Part shown: positions 50,518 through 58,504 of the stretch, piece after piece | Layout of the letters: each line of letters begins with the position of its first letter | Position numbering within the stretch: the stretch's first letter is position 1 | From: a virus | Virus record (IMG/VR): IMGVR_UViG_3300026118_000005 | Location: 1 to 64,000 of that record | Direction: 5' to 3' (one strand) | DNA length: 64,000 nt | The notes under the pieces: generated by a model | The model's input: the letters and a program-made list of their open reading frames with translations, nothing else | Database searches by the model: none | Told to the model about the DNA's origin: nothing | Position numbers and translations under genes: made by a program

Positions 50518-51515
50518 CTCTGCGCCTCCATGTTTGCTCGGGCGATGATTGACCGGGCGGTTTCCTTGTCGGTGCTCCAGAGAAAGTTCCAGCACCAATC
50601 GTCATCGCTCGCCTTCTCGGGGCGCGGGCACCTGTAGGGCGCGTCCCGGTCGGCTTCGTAGTGGCGTTTCCAGTCCTTCGGAGGGGGTGGGGATGATGCT
50701 GGCTTAGGGGGGACTGGCTGCGGAACTTCCGAAGCTCTACCGTTCCCATCTTTGGCCTTCCATCGGTCCGCGAACACCTCAGGTTGATGCCACAGTTGTT
50801 TCTGGAAGAAGGTCATTGCGGGAGGCACGAAGCGGTTGGAGTGCCCGTTCGGAGCGGCTTTAATGAACACGGCACATTCTTGAACCTTTTGAAACATATC
50901 CTCAGGATCTTCCCCTTGGTCCAAAATCCCATGGATCAAGGCGAGCACCTCCATGGGGGAATCTTTCCGAGGATAGGCGTCCTTGATTCGAGTCGGCCAA
51001 TCGGCGTCTCTCTCTCTCTCTTGAGATGCCTTTGCTTCTGCATCTCCCTCTTCCTCTGCATGTGTGACTTTTTTGAACCGCTTTGAACGCTTTTGAACAG
51101 ATTGAACACGTTGAACATTGGCTTTCTCTGCCCGTTCTCTCCTTCGGTAGTCCCGAAAATAGGCGCGTCTGGACTCCTCATCCAGAAGGCTCCGATAGTG
51201 CGAATAGTTGATGATGCGCCACCCCCATTGCCGACTCGCCTCCAAGGGTTCCAGTCTTCGACCTTCATTTCCAGGGGATCGGGACGCTGGATCAGGGGCT
51301 AGCAATTCCGTTATGGCGGATTGCACAATCTCAAGCGGGACGTTGGTCCGGCGAGAGATGGCTTGATGGGTCATATCCACCGCCCCTTCCGAGTCTGCCA
51401 ATACCAACAGATCCATAAAAACGTGGCGCGTCGTGTAGTTCTCAGCAATGCTGGAATCGAAAATCTGCTCAAAGATTTTGGCAAACATACCTTGGAATAT
51501 TAGCGCTCTAGCCAT
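50514..51515 (-). CDS. Replication initiator/organiser (lambda O-like)
   Basis: 333 residues. An N-terminal winged helix-type module (IFEQIFDSSIAENYTTRHVF, then HQAISRRTNVPLEIVQSAIT and the W-R-I-I-N-Y wing) is of the kind in phage replication proteins that bind origins. The middle encodes QRVQSVQKRSKRFKK across the iterons. The C-terminal part is Pro-rich. Precedes and is coupled to DnaB. Confidence 0.75.
   Translation of the reverse strand: MARALIFQGMFAKIFEQIFDSSIAENYTTRHVFMDLLVLADSEGAVDMTHQAISRRTNVPLEIVQSAITELLAPDPASRSPGNEGRRLEPLEASRQWGWRIINYSHYRSLLDEESRRAYFRDYRRRERAEKANVQRVQSVQKRSKRFKKVTHAEEEGDAEAKASQERERDADWPTRIKDAYPRKDSPMEVLALIHGILDQGEDPEDMFQKVQECAVFIKAAPNGHSNRFVPPAMTFFQKQLWHQPEVFADRWKAKDGNGRASEVPQPVPPKPASSPPPPKDWKRHYEADRDAPYRCPRPEKASDDDWCWNFLWSTDKETARSIIARANMEAQR
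51073..51116. repeat. Iterons inside the initiator gene (candidate origin)
   Basis: Five TTGAAC copies at 51073, 51083, 51093, 51102 and 51111, spaced 9-10 bp so that they lie on one face of the helix. The neighbouring sequence is moderately T-rich. Lambda O carries its origin iterons within its gene in the same way. Confidence 0.7.
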
Positions 51516-51518
51516 GAT

Positions 51519-51550
51519 TGTTCAACACGTTTTTGAACATACTTTGAACA
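51519..51550. promoter_or_regulatory. Palindromic TTGAAC operator ahead of the initiator
   Basis: TGTTCAA (51519-51525) and TTGAACA (51533-51539) form a perfect inverted repeat around 7 bp, with a third direct TTGAACA at 51544-51550. It lies 4-35 bases upstream of the initiator ATG (51515), overlapping its leader. Probably binds the initiator for autoregulation. Confidence 0.65.
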
Positions 51551-51604
51551 CCTGTCTTGGACATTGCCCGAATCCCGAATCCGTCAAGCCCCTAGGCGGG
51601 GGAT

Positions 51605-51943
51605 TTATCTGGACGGTTGGAACCTTTTGACGGTTTCCTCTGCGTCTTTCCGTCGGCGCTCGAAATCGACGTTCCACATATCTCGCTCAACGCGGAGGTC
51701 ACGGATCTTGAGGAAGGCCATTATGCGGGGATCTTTCTTCCCAATCAGGATGTCCCCGCACTCCTTGCAATAGCATCCATCACCGGTTCCTTCGAAATAA
51801 ACCGCGTGATTCAGCGTTATCGTTTTCTCCTTCGAGCAGTGGTAGCAATACTCCTTTCCGCAATGGTCGCAGGTATGCGGGTACGTTATTTGTTCCGAGC
51901 AGCAGTCACAAAACGTGACCTCTTGAGGTATGGTTTTCTTCAT
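51605..51943 (-). CDS. Zinc-binding conserved-type protein
   Basis: 112 residues: FCDCCSEQIT, CDHCGKEYCYHCSKE and CYCKECGD give three CxxC-type knuckles in series, as in treble-clef or B-box-like folds. The C-terminal 40 residues are helical. Overlaps the next gene. Confidence 0.65.
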   Translation of the reverse strand: MKKTIPQEVTFCDCCSEQITYPHTCDHCGKEYCYHCSKEKTITLNHAVYFEGTGDGCYCKECGDILIGKKDPRIMAFLKIRDLRVERDMWNVDFERRRKDAEETVKRFQPSR

Positions 51944-52311
51944 GGTGTTTGCGTCTTTCTATACGGCAGGTCGTCCAGCTCTTTCGGGAGACGTCCGGCG
52001 GTGATTTGCTCCTGGGTCCACATCATGCAAATGATGTTCCAGCAGAGGGCCGCATGGGGGTCCGGATCTTCGATTGAGCCCTCTCCGATCTGGAGCAGGT
52101 GCCGCATGATGCTGTCGTAATAGCTGGTCATCGGGATGCCCTTGCGCCAGTTGCCTAAGCCGTAGTGTTTAGCACCGCTCTGGAAGTGGACGCCCAGCCT
52201 GCGGAGTGCGCACGGCGGGATCTCGGACATGAGCCCTTTGCCGGTCTTGCCGTCTCTGACTGCGCCAGTTTCGAACTCGGTCCGTGATCCGGTGTCGGGG
52301 AGGGTGGTCAT
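51940..52311 (-). CDS. dATP/dGTP diphosphohydrolase N-terminal-type protein
   Basis: 123 residues from MTTLPDTGSRTEFETGAVRD. The R-x-x-F-x-T-G-A-x-R-D start, GKGLMSEIPPCALRRLG, GAKHYGLGNWRKG and the DSIMRHLLQ/D-P-H-A-A-L-C-W-N block match the domain named dGTP_diPhyd_N or DUF5664 in phages. A nucleotide-pool role is likely; activity is not proven. Confidence 0.7.
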   Translation of the reverse strand: MTTLPDTGSRTEFETGAVRDGKTGKGLMSEIPPCALRRLGVHFQSGAKHYGLGNWRKGIPMTSYYDSIMRHLLQIGEGSIEDPDPHAALCWNIICMMWTQEQITAGRLPKELDDLPYRKTQTP

Positions 52312-52559
52312 GGACGTTTCCTCCTTGCTAGATTCAGACGGTAGTTTGTTTCCATCGCCATCCAAAATTCCGCTGGAATTTTTAGTGCTCGTTCAAGTCC
52401 GATAGCTGTTTCTGCCGTGATTTGAGCTTTTGCATGAATGATTTCGTTGATTGTCTTGATCGGTCGATTCATCATTCGCGCGAGCTTGGTTTGAGTCAGA
52501 CTCTTGGCTTCTATAAGTTCTGCCAGTGTATCGCCCGGCGGAGTGGCATAGCGGCTCAT
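52308..52559 (-). CDS. HigA-type antitoxin/XRE regulator
   Basis: 83 residues. PGDTLAELIEAKSLTQTKLA, then INEIIHAKAQITAETAIGLE and IPAEFWMAMETNYRL match the HigA family (HTH_3, W-x-x-(M/L)-Q-x-x-Y). No HigB toxin-like frame is adjacent. It may be a regulator or a solitary antitoxin against a host toxin. Confidence 0.75.
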   Translation of the reverse strand: MSRYATPPGDTLAELIEAKSLTQTKLARMMNRPIKTINEIIHAKAQITAETAIGLERALKIPAEFWMAMETNYRLNLARRKRP

Positions 52560-52768
52560 ACTATCTCAAGCAACTCCCTCCCGTGGCTGACTTCGATCTT
52601 GCGGAGGGTCGCAAGGTTGCACTGGTGCCCGTCGGCTGCAAGGTCAACCGATTCACGCTCGGGGCCGGTCAGCCATTGGAGGCGTTGCATGCGTCTCGCC
52701 AATGCGATCTGATCGGAGTTCGGCCACGCGGTAGACGGGGCGGGGATGGTTTCGGGTTCTAGGGTCAT
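52556..52768 (-). CDS. Hypothetical small protein
   Basis: 70 residues, mixed (NSDQIALARRMQRLQWLTGP). Overlaps the HigA-type gene by ATGA, so it sits where a toxin might, but it does not look like HigB. Confidence 0.5.
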   Translation of the reverse strand: MTLEPETIPAPSTAWPNSDQIALARRMQRLQWLTGPERESVDLAADGHQCNLATLRKIEVSHGRELLEIV

Positions 52769-52775
52769 GGTAGGT

Positions 52776-53039
52776 TCAGTGAACGATTCCTGTTACTTGC
52801 TTTCCATGCTTTGCTAGGACATCCTTGATATTATCTACGACGTGTTGAGCACGTTCGACAGGGGTGTCAAATTGAGTCCCGGCTTCGAACACAACCGGAG
52901 TCAGCTTTCGGTAACGAGCCTTTGCAGTTTCCAGATCGGTTGGAGCAAGCTCAACCTTCACCATTTCGGTTTTGCAACCAGGACGCCGCATCGAAACTAA
53001 GACGGTTATGATGCAGTTTTGTTTTTGGGAATTCTTCAT
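52776..53039 (-). CDS. Hypothetical protein
   Basis: 87 residues from MKNSQKQNCIITVLVSMRRP; beta-strand then helices (AQHVVDNIKDVLAKHGKQ). No motif. Not coupled to neighbours. Confidence 0.5.
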   Translation of the reverse strand: MKNSQKQNCIITVLVSMRRPGCKTEMVKVELAPTDLETAKARYRKLTPVVFEAGTQFDTPVERAQHVVDNIKDVLAKHGKQVTGIVH

Positions 53040-53079
53040 ACTTCGATGTATCTCATGGGTTTGTTGAGGGATTCGGGGA

Positions 53080-53253
53080 TCATAGCGGCAGCTTGGGATC
53101 TGCTTCGTCCGGTATGCATAGCGATTCGAGGGGAACGCCGTCTGCAACGCAAATTGGTGGAATCTCCTGCTGAGTGTCCTTCTGCACTTCCGAAGTGTCA
53201 GTAGGCTTACTTATCGGCAACTCAAGTTGAGTCACGTCATCCTCAGGCTGCAT
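53080..53253 (-). CDS. Hypothetical small protein
   Basis: 57 residues from MQPEDDVTQLELPISKPTDT, acidic and low complexity. TGATG overlap with the micro gene upstream. Unknown. Confidence 0.45.
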   Translation of the reverse strand: MQPEDDVTQLELPISKPTDTSEVQKDTQQEIPPICVADGVPLESLCIPDEADPKLPL

Positions 53254-53318
53254 CACGCCCACTCCTCCTTGTAGCAGCTCACCTGTTCGTAGTTCTTGCC
53301 GTCGATTTGCGTTGTCAT
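53253..53318 (-). CDS. Micro protein, 21 residues
   Basis: MTTQIDGKNYEQVSCYKEEW then Ala. ATG 53318 overlaps the preceding stop (ATGA) and its own stop overlaps the next ATG (TGATG), the best support for translation. Could be a coupling peptide. Confidence 0.4.
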   Translation of the reverse strand: MTTQIDGKNYEQVSCYKEEWA

Positions 53319-53848
53319 GGTTTAATGCGTTTGAAGGTTACAACCGTCACTTCGGGATTGCTGACCCATGGGTACATTTTGCCGTTTAGTGAGTCCCAGA
53401 GTTTCTGATAGGCACTGATTGGATTCCTCGCATGAAGTTTCACGTTCGTACAGTCCGCACTCCACCACGCGCCCGGCTCATCCTCTTGAAGTGGCAACTC
53501 TGTGATGCCTTCCGCCTTCGCATCACTTTCGCTGATGGTCTGCAAGCATTCTCGCCGAACAGCGATAACTTCAAGCGTGATACGGCTGGCCCAGCGAGGC
53601 ATGAAGATAGAAGGTCTCCAAAGGTGGCCTGGAAACTTGCAGCATCGCCCCTCGTCCGTGGCTCGATAGCAAACCGGACCTTGTTTCTTATCCGCCAGCC
53701 ATTCGAAACACTGCCAAGTTTCCTTCACCCAAAGGCGCATACCTACATCAAAGTTGCCGCTAAGCCTGCGGGTCTGCGTCTTGCGCCCTTCCAGCGTCGC
53801 AATCACCATCGGCGCGCACATGAGAAGCGGCCGTTCTTTCGGTTTCAT
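53315..53848 (-). CDS. ASCH-like conserved phage protein
   Basis: 177 residues from MKPKERPLLMCAPMVIATLE. GRKTQTRRL, LWVKETW, FMPRWASRITLEV and a C-terminal LWDSLN ... TVVTF block match the phage group related to ASCH domains (RNA or nucleotide binding). The upstream starts at 53890 or 53914 are possible but not needed. Function not established. Confidence 0.65.
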   Translation of the reverse strand: MKPKERPLLMCAPMVIATLEGRKTQTRRLSGNFDVGMRLWVKETWQCFEWLADKKQGPVCYRATDEGRCCKFPGHLWRPSIFMPRWASRITLEVIAVRRECLQTISESDAKAEGITELPLQEDEPGAWWSADCTNVKLHARNPISAYQKLWDSLNGKMYPWVSNPEVTVVTFKRIKP

Positions 53849-53871
53849 CGTTTGAAGTCTAGGTTCAGCGT

Positions 53872-54810
53872 TCACGCCATTACCATCCATGGTTCTGGTC
53901 CGATATATCGCCATCCGTCGATCACTTCGCCGGTCATGTCGGATTCATCATCGTATCCTGGCCAGATGCCCGTTTGGAGGCATTGGCAATACTTCGCTAA
54001 GGCGTTCCGGTAGAATGCCTCTCCAAGCGTCAGAAACTCCTCTGGTAGCGCTCTACGGCCAACAGAGTATGGAGGGAAGGATTCTTGCACGACGTGCTTG
54101 AACGTGTCGCGCTTCTCCCCGCTTGCCACGTTGTAGGCGTCCATATAGACGGCCCCTTGGCTATGCAACCCATAGGTAAAAACGTGCCTGGACCATTTGT
54201 GGGTTGCCAGAGAGTTCGTCGTCTTGAGGTCCGCGATTTCTCGAGAATCACGCGGCACAAGGTCAAGCAGGCATTTGAACGGGATCACGATCCCCGTCTC
54301 TTTATCTTGCCAGTCCACGCACACTTGCACCTGTCGGTCGCTTGATTCGAGTAGCGCGTTGATCCTCCGATCTTGCGTGAGTTTCTTCGCGGCCTTCCAC
54401 GCGTTCGACATCATCTCAGGAGTCACGACTTCCAGACCTTGCGCCCGCTTCTCGTCTCGCCACGCTCGGCATGTTTTGCTCTGCCACGTCCATTCCTTTT
54501 CTTCCGGTGGATCGGCCTTCTTTTTACCCTTTGAAAGGTAGGTCTCGGGAGTAACCGCATAGATGGTTTCCACGAGATTGGGCGTCGTTACAATGCAATC
54601 AACCAGGGAGCCCCAATCCATTTCGTCGGAAGATTCTTGTGGCGCTCCCTCAATCCATTTCTGAGGGCACGCCGCGAACTTGCGAAGCTCGCTATGACTC
54701 ATCGTACGGCGCATATCCCCTCTCGGAAACTGCTCACCCATCGCGTGGTAGTCGCGAGGATTGATGCCCAATGTAATGCCCTGTTGTGTCTTGGATGGTT
54801 GAAAGCTCAT
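53872..54810 (-). CDS. PD-(D/E)XK exonuclease, RecE/Exo VIII type
   Basis: 312 residues. MSHSELRKFAACPQKWIEGA opens like RecE-type PDDEXK_1 nucleases; D183, D194 and K196 in CLLDLVP ... IADLKTT form the metal/catalytic set, and helices follow. It would make 3' overhangs for the adjacent RecA/Sak4-like protein. Overlaps the latter's stop by ATGA. Confidence 0.8.
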   Translation of the reverse strand: MSFQPSKTQQGITLGINPRDYHAMGEQFPRGDMRRTMSHSELRKFAACPQKWIEGAPQESSDEMDWGSLVDCIVTTPNLVETIYAVTPETYLSKGKKKADPPEEKEWTWQSKTCRAWRDEKRAQGLEVVTPEMMSNAWKAAKKLTQDRRINALLESSDRQVQVCVDWQDKETGIVIPFKCLLDLVPRDSREIADLKTTNSLATHKWSRHVFTYGLHSQGAVYMDAYNVASGEKRDTFKHVVQESFPPYSVGRRALPEEFLTLGEAFYRNALAKYCQCLQTGIWPGYDDESDMTGEVIDGWRYIGPEPWMVMA

Positions 54811-55778
54811 ACGATGTCGAGTTTGGTTTTGGTTTTCTCCAGAACTTCGGCCATTCGCTTGTCAGAAAGGCCGGAAAGTTCTTCGGTATCGGCCATGACA
54901 TCATTCTCAATCGCCCATACAGAAAACTCATAAGGAGACTGCCCCTCACGCTTCATGATGTCCCAGAGTTGCGCTTTGGGCGACTTAGCAGCCTTTGGCG
55001 CTTCCTTTGGTTCGAGCTTCGGACTACCGCCAGGATTGGCGCACCACTGTGCGATGGCTTGGCCGTGCTTGATGCCGATTTGCTCGCCTTCACGGGGTAG
55101 GCAGTGAAGCAAGTCTGGGTGCGTCCATTTCGTAGGGCGAAAGCAGCCGATCCTGTTTTCCGAATCATCTTCCAGATTGAGAGTTTCCCCGGCAATCAGC
55201 ATTTCGTAAATCAGCCCCGAATCTTGGATTGGCGACGAATGCTCAGGCTGAATAATGGTTGTCTTGCCTCGGTCATCCTTGCCCATTTGAACCTTGTCCT
55301 TGCCGCGAAAGCAAAGGATGATCGGGATAGGCGAACGAAGAAGCTTGGCGACGAATCGGTTGTGTGCAGGCTTGCACTTTGCCGCCGCCGCAAGCGCGAG
55401 CTTATCGGCTTTCTTCCAATCGTCCCCGCAGCGTTCGTCAATCCATGCCTGTTTGATCTCCAGATAAGAGAACCACTCATGGGATGCCGAATCAATGAGG
55501 AGACCATCGAACTTCGCCTCGAATGCCAAATCCATTGCCTCGCAGTATTTTTCCGGCGTGAACGGCGCTTCCATGTCCAGGACTTCGAAGTCTCCAGCCT
55601 CTCGACCTACGTTGATGGAAAGCCTCCTTCCCTCCGTGTCGATTGCTCCCATTCGCCCTTTCGGACCAATAAGGCCGCGCATCAACAAGAGCGCTGAATA
55701 GCTCTTTCCGGTGAAGCTTTTACCGAAGAGCCCCACCAAGGGGACAATTCCAGTTCGTTTTGCAGGAGCGAATGTCAT
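54807..55778 (-). CDS. RecA-like ATPase, Sak4 type
   Basis: 323 residues from MTFAPAKRTGIVPLVGLFGK; this start gives the usual length and the longer frame upstream is not supported. Walker A GKSFTGKS (19-26), DGLLIDSASHEW as Walker B, and a C-terminal charged tail. With the exonuclease gene it forms a phage recombination pair. Sak4 versus other AAA type is open. Confidence 0.7.
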   Translation of the reverse strand: MTFAPAKRTGIVPLVGLFGKSFTGKSYSALLLMRGLIGPKGRMGAIDTEGRRLSINVGREAGDFEVLDMEAPFTPEKYCEAMDLAFEAKFDGLLIDSASHEWFSYLEIKQAWIDERCGDDWKKADKLALAAAAKCKPAHNRFVAKLLRSPIPIILCFRGKDKVQMGKDDRGKTTIIQPEHSSPIQDSGLIYEMLIAGETLNLEDDSENRIGCFRPTKWTHPDLLHCLPREGEQIGIKHGQAIAQWCANPGGSPKLEPKEAPKAAKSPKAQLWDIMKREGQSPYEFSVWAIENDVMADTEELSGLSDKRMAEVLEKTKTKLDIV

Positions 55779-55846
55779 GATGTTTTGACTCGGTGATATT
55801 TCTGAATGCCGCAGTCTCGGCAGGTGCGAACGAGTTGCGTCTGTTC

Positions 55847-56167
55847 TTAATTCCTCCAAACGCCTCCCTGAATGGAAACGGGTTCGATGACTTGATGCTT
55901 CGAAAGTTTCCCGACGATGAATCCGGCTTTGAATTGACGAATACTTGCTTCGCTGGCCAGATCGCCTAGTCTTTCGCGTTCGATGCGCAGATGCTCTTTG
56001 AGGGACCAATGATGCCAGAGAAACATCAATGCCGCGCCGACAAGCATGCCAGCGGATAGGATCATTCCCGTCTCCAAATGGGCGAGAAGGTTGCCGCCCA
56101 TGATGCCGACTCCGAAAGCGAGTCCGGCGATGTATAGCCACGTTAGTATTTGTCGGGTTAGTTTCAT
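55847..56167 (-). CDS. Membrane protein
   Basis: 106 residues, two hydrophobic helices (LTWLYIAGLAFGVGIMGG and LSAGMLVGAALMFLWHH) then a charged cytoplasmic tail. Overlaps the resolvase start by ATGA. Possibly superinfection-related, by analogy only. Confidence 0.55.
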   Translation of the reverse strand: MKLTRQILTWLYIAGLAFGVGIMGGNLLAHLETGMILSAGMLVGAALMFLWHHWSLKEHLRIERERLGDLASEASIRQFKAGFIVGKLSKHQVIEPVSIQGGVWRN

Positions 56168-56655
56168 AGTCCTTTTCTTCTTCCGTATTCAGCGATTAGA
56201 GCCGCATCAACTAGTCCCTCGTGCGGCTTGGAACTGCGCGAGGTTGCAAGCCATGTTTCACTCGGCCAAAGTCGAGTAGCTACTGCGAGGGCGAATTTCT
56301 TCGTCTCTCCCTTTGGGCACGATCCAAGCATTTCCTTTTGCCATGTTTGAGGGGCAATGCGGAAGTGACGAAGCTCCCGCGTCTCAAGTAAGGAACGAAC
56401 GGACCCGTAGCTATCCCACATGGAGCAAAGCGCGTTGACTCCAGGGGAATGTTTACCGGGAGTCTCTAGTAACACGGTGAAATCAGATGGCCGCCAACAC
56501 GATAGCCATTGCCATATGTGCCACGATCCAACCTCGTTACCCTTACCTTTGCCTTGGAGCGGCATCCGCATGGTTGCAATCGGGGCCACGCCTGGGTGAT
56601 CCGAAAGCGCTACCAAGCCGCCGGTGAGTCCATTATCGATCCCGATGTAAATCAT
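56164..56655 (-). CDS. RuvC-like Holliday junction resolvase
   Basis: 163 residues from MIYIGIDNGLTGGLVAL. D7 (GIDNG), E64 (LLETPGKHSPGV) and D150 (PHEGLVDAALIAEY) are the acidic residues of the RNase H-like fold; the start is the ATG that gives this N terminus. PQTWQKEML and KGETKKFALA agree with phage RuvC-type enzymes. Confidence 0.8.
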   Translation of the reverse strand: MIYIGIDNGLTGGLVALSDHPGVAPIATMRMPLQGKGKGNEVGSWHIWQWLSCWRPSDFTVLLETPGKHSPGVNALCSMWDSYGSVRSLLETRELRHFRIAPQTWQKEMLGSCPKGETKKFALAVATRLWPSETWLATSRSSKPHEGLVDAALIAEYGRRKGL

Positions 56656-56894
56656 AACTTGACGCGGATTGCGACTACTCCAGTAAGACAATAGCAGTAC
56701 GCCATAGGGAAAGCCGAGTGAACTTCGGACAGTTTGGCTCCGACGAATAGAAGGAACGGAGTCCTGCCGTCATCCTCCGAATTCGGAAAGCGTTCCATCA
56801 CTTCCTCCTCACTCGGATCAAACTCCGGCCCGTTGTCGATTCCCATTTGAGGGTGGCCGATTCTGGCGTCAATTTGGCGGTCGATGGTATTCAT
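56652..56894 (-). CDS. Hypothetical protein
   Basis: 80 residues from MNTIDRQIDARIGHPQMGID. N-terminal half acidic, C-terminal hydrophobic. Coupled on both sides by 4-bp overlaps. Confidence 0.5.
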   Translation of the reverse strand: MNTIDRQIDARIGHPQMGIDNGPEFDPSEEEVMERFPNSEDDGRTPFLLFVGAKLSEVHSAFPMAYCYCLTGVVAIRVKL

Positions 56895-57109
56895 GGTTTT
56901 TGTGCTTTCACCCATTCAATGGCCTCGTCGCATTTCTTGTCGTGAGATTCGTAATCAGCGATTACTTGGGCACGAGTCTTGCCGCTATTCCCATGTTCTT
57001 CCTGCATCTGCTGCGGGGTGAAATGCCTGAATGCCGATTTTGCTCGGTAAGTATCATCACCCCTCATTTGATCCAACGCTTGGATGGCTGTTTTTTGATG
57101 TTCGTTCAT
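56891..57109 (-). CDS. Hypothetical protein
   Basis: 72 residues from MNEHQKTAIQALDQMRGDDT. A Y-x-R-(A/S)-x-x-x-F ... QM-x-x-x-(Y/H)-G pattern recalls small phage proteins with a conserved helical pair. Coupled. No function. Confidence 0.5.
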   Translation of the reverse strand: MNEHQKTAIQALDQMRGDDTYRAKSAFRHFTPQQMQEEHGNSGKTRAQVIADYESHDKKCDEAIEWVKAQKP

Positions 57110-57309
57110 TGCAGTATGATTGCTTTGGTTGTTTCGTTGCACGTGCATTTAGACGAGTGGCCCATCTCTTGGTGGATCACATTTCTGCACTCGCGGCAGA
57201 CTTCAACGAACCGAACGGCATCCGCCACGTGATCGCGTATCTGGTTCGGAGTGCATAGGATCGTGTCCATCGTCACGCCTGGTTGAGAGAGTAGTTCGCG
57301 GATGGTCAT
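57106..57309 (-). CDS. Hypothetical Cys-containing protein
   Basis: 67 residues from MTIRELLSQPGVTMDTILCT; CRECRNVIH then KCTCN suggest a metal knuckle. Coupled. Confidence 0.5.
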   Translation of the reverse strand: MTIRELLSQPGVTMDTILCTPNQIRDHVADAVRFVEVCRECRNVIHQEMGHSSKCTCNETTKAIILQ

Positions 57310-57824
57310 GGGTTGCAAATTTTAGCAATGTATTCTCTGGCCTTAGATATGTCCCAAGCATGAATTAGGCGATGCTCCTTCGTTACATCTTCCGACGAGA
57401 AAAGCTCATCCGCTGTTTTCGTTCCCCTTGTGTCCGTCCAATCAATGGATATAACCCGCTTGCGCCACCCGATTTTGATCCTGCCTACCGGCGTTGTGAC
57501 TATAAACCACGGTAGATGTTTGCAACAGTAACGGTCACAATATCCATTCGGAATCGCCTCAATATAAATAGGACCATTAAAGAGTCCGATGATGTCATCA
57601 CGCTGCCTTCTGGCGAATTCTTGAGCATCGGGGTCTTTGGCAATGCGGGCCACGTTTATTGCTGATTCGATAAGGTTGATGGCCTTATCGGCTGCGCTCC
57701 AAATTTCATCCTGTTCTAGGTCGGGCATATTAGAACCCGCAACGGTAATGCGAATTCCAAGAGATCCATGCCCACCAACGGATTCTCGACTTGCCAGTCG
57801 AACGTAAGATTCTTCGCGGATCAT
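57306..57824 (-). CDS. Hypothetical protein
   Basis: 172 residues. GSLGIRITVAGSNMPDL, a long acidic helix and YCDRYCCKHLPWFIVTT. Overlaps both neighbours by 4 bp. No family. Confidence 0.5.
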   Translation of the reverse strand: MIREESYVRLASRESVGGHGSLGIRITVAGSNMPDLEQDEIWSAADKAINLIESAINVARIAKDPDAQEFARRQRDDIIGLFNGPIYIEAIPNGYCDRYCCKHLPWFIVTTPVGRIKIGWRKRVISIDWTDTRGTKTADELFSSEDVTKEHRLIHAWDISKAREYIAKICNP

Positions 57825-58090
57825 TCTGATTTCGAGATAAGTTTTGATGCAGCTTCGGTGATAACGTGCGCTTCGTCGTCCCAGTCTTTCAAAGGAACCT
57901 CTAACGCTCGCTCATCGCTCAATTCCGTAGAGTCGAATCCGACAAGATCTGCGTTGCCTGGATTGTGCAATTCGGTTCTCCAGGATGCGACATGCTCAAG
58001 CGCGTCTTCATCCGACACAGCCAGAACCACTGTCGCATAAGTGATCGTGTTGGTGATCTCGTACAGTTTGAGTTGGGGTGAGTCGCTCAT
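57821..58090 (-). CDS. Hypothetical protein
   Basis: 89 residues, beta-alpha (LKLYEITNTITYATVVLAVS). No motif. Downstream gene coupled. Confidence 0.5.
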   Translation of the reverse strand: MSDSPQLKLYEITNTITYATVVLAVSDEDALEHVASWRTELHNPGNADLVGFDSTELSDERALEVPLKDWDDEAHVITEAASKLISKSE

Positions 58091-58165
58091 TCGAAGGAGA
58101 ATAGAAATTCACATTCCATTGTCGATCCCTATGTATAGCATATTCGTGAATGGGTAGCCCGAAGG

Positions 58166-58414
58166 TTATTTGACGGCAGTGTAATAGTAAAACTTGCCCT
58201 TGCGCTCGCGGGTGACGAAGCCCATTTGCATGAGGTCCGTCAGTCGATTGCACAGTGCAGCCATTTTGACATGCGGCAATGCCGCCAAGAAATCCGCACT
58301 GCTTTTCCCCGGAAGGCGCTTCACGACGCTCAAGGTTTCCATGTACTCGTCCGACAGGGGAGTTTCCCCCGAGCCGTGGCATGTACGACATGTGATGTTT
58401 GGTCGTTTACTCAT
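58166..58414 (-). CDS. Winged-helix protein with CxxCxGxG knuckle
   Basis: 82 residues: TCRTCHGSGETP near the N terminus is a CxxCxGxG zinc motif; the rest (VKMAALCNRLTDLMQMGFVT then RKGKFYYYTAV) fits a winged helix. First gene of the long minus-strand early block, likely a regulator. Confidence 0.6.
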   Translation of the reverse strand: MSKRPNITCRTCHGSGETPLSDEYMETLSVVKRLPGKSSADFLAALPHVKMAALCNRLTDLMQMGFVTRERKGKFYYYTAVK

Positions 58415-58470
58415 TTAGGTGGATTCTGACGCCAATCGCTCACTCATGCAAGTGATTTTCTGAAATTTGT

Positions 58471-58498
58471 TTGACACCCTCCCGCTCGGATGTAGGAT
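58471..58498 (+). promoter_or_regulatory. Sigma70-type promoter of the RNA locus
   Basis: TTGACA (58471-58476), 16-bp spacer, TAGGAT (58493-58498). Start expected near 58505. It is divergent from the early minus-strand block and points into structured sequence. Confidence 0.65.
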
Positions 58499-58504
58499 CG
58501 GGCA

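Noticed and set aside
55790-55846. Small CxxC frame before the Sak4-like gene
   Set aside because: No start codon after the upstream stop; the CRDCG pattern is probably chance.
55779-56141. N-terminal extension of the Sak4-like ATPase
   Set aside because: Low-complexity Arg/His/Ser translation overlapping the membrane-protein gene; ATG 55778 gives the natural start.
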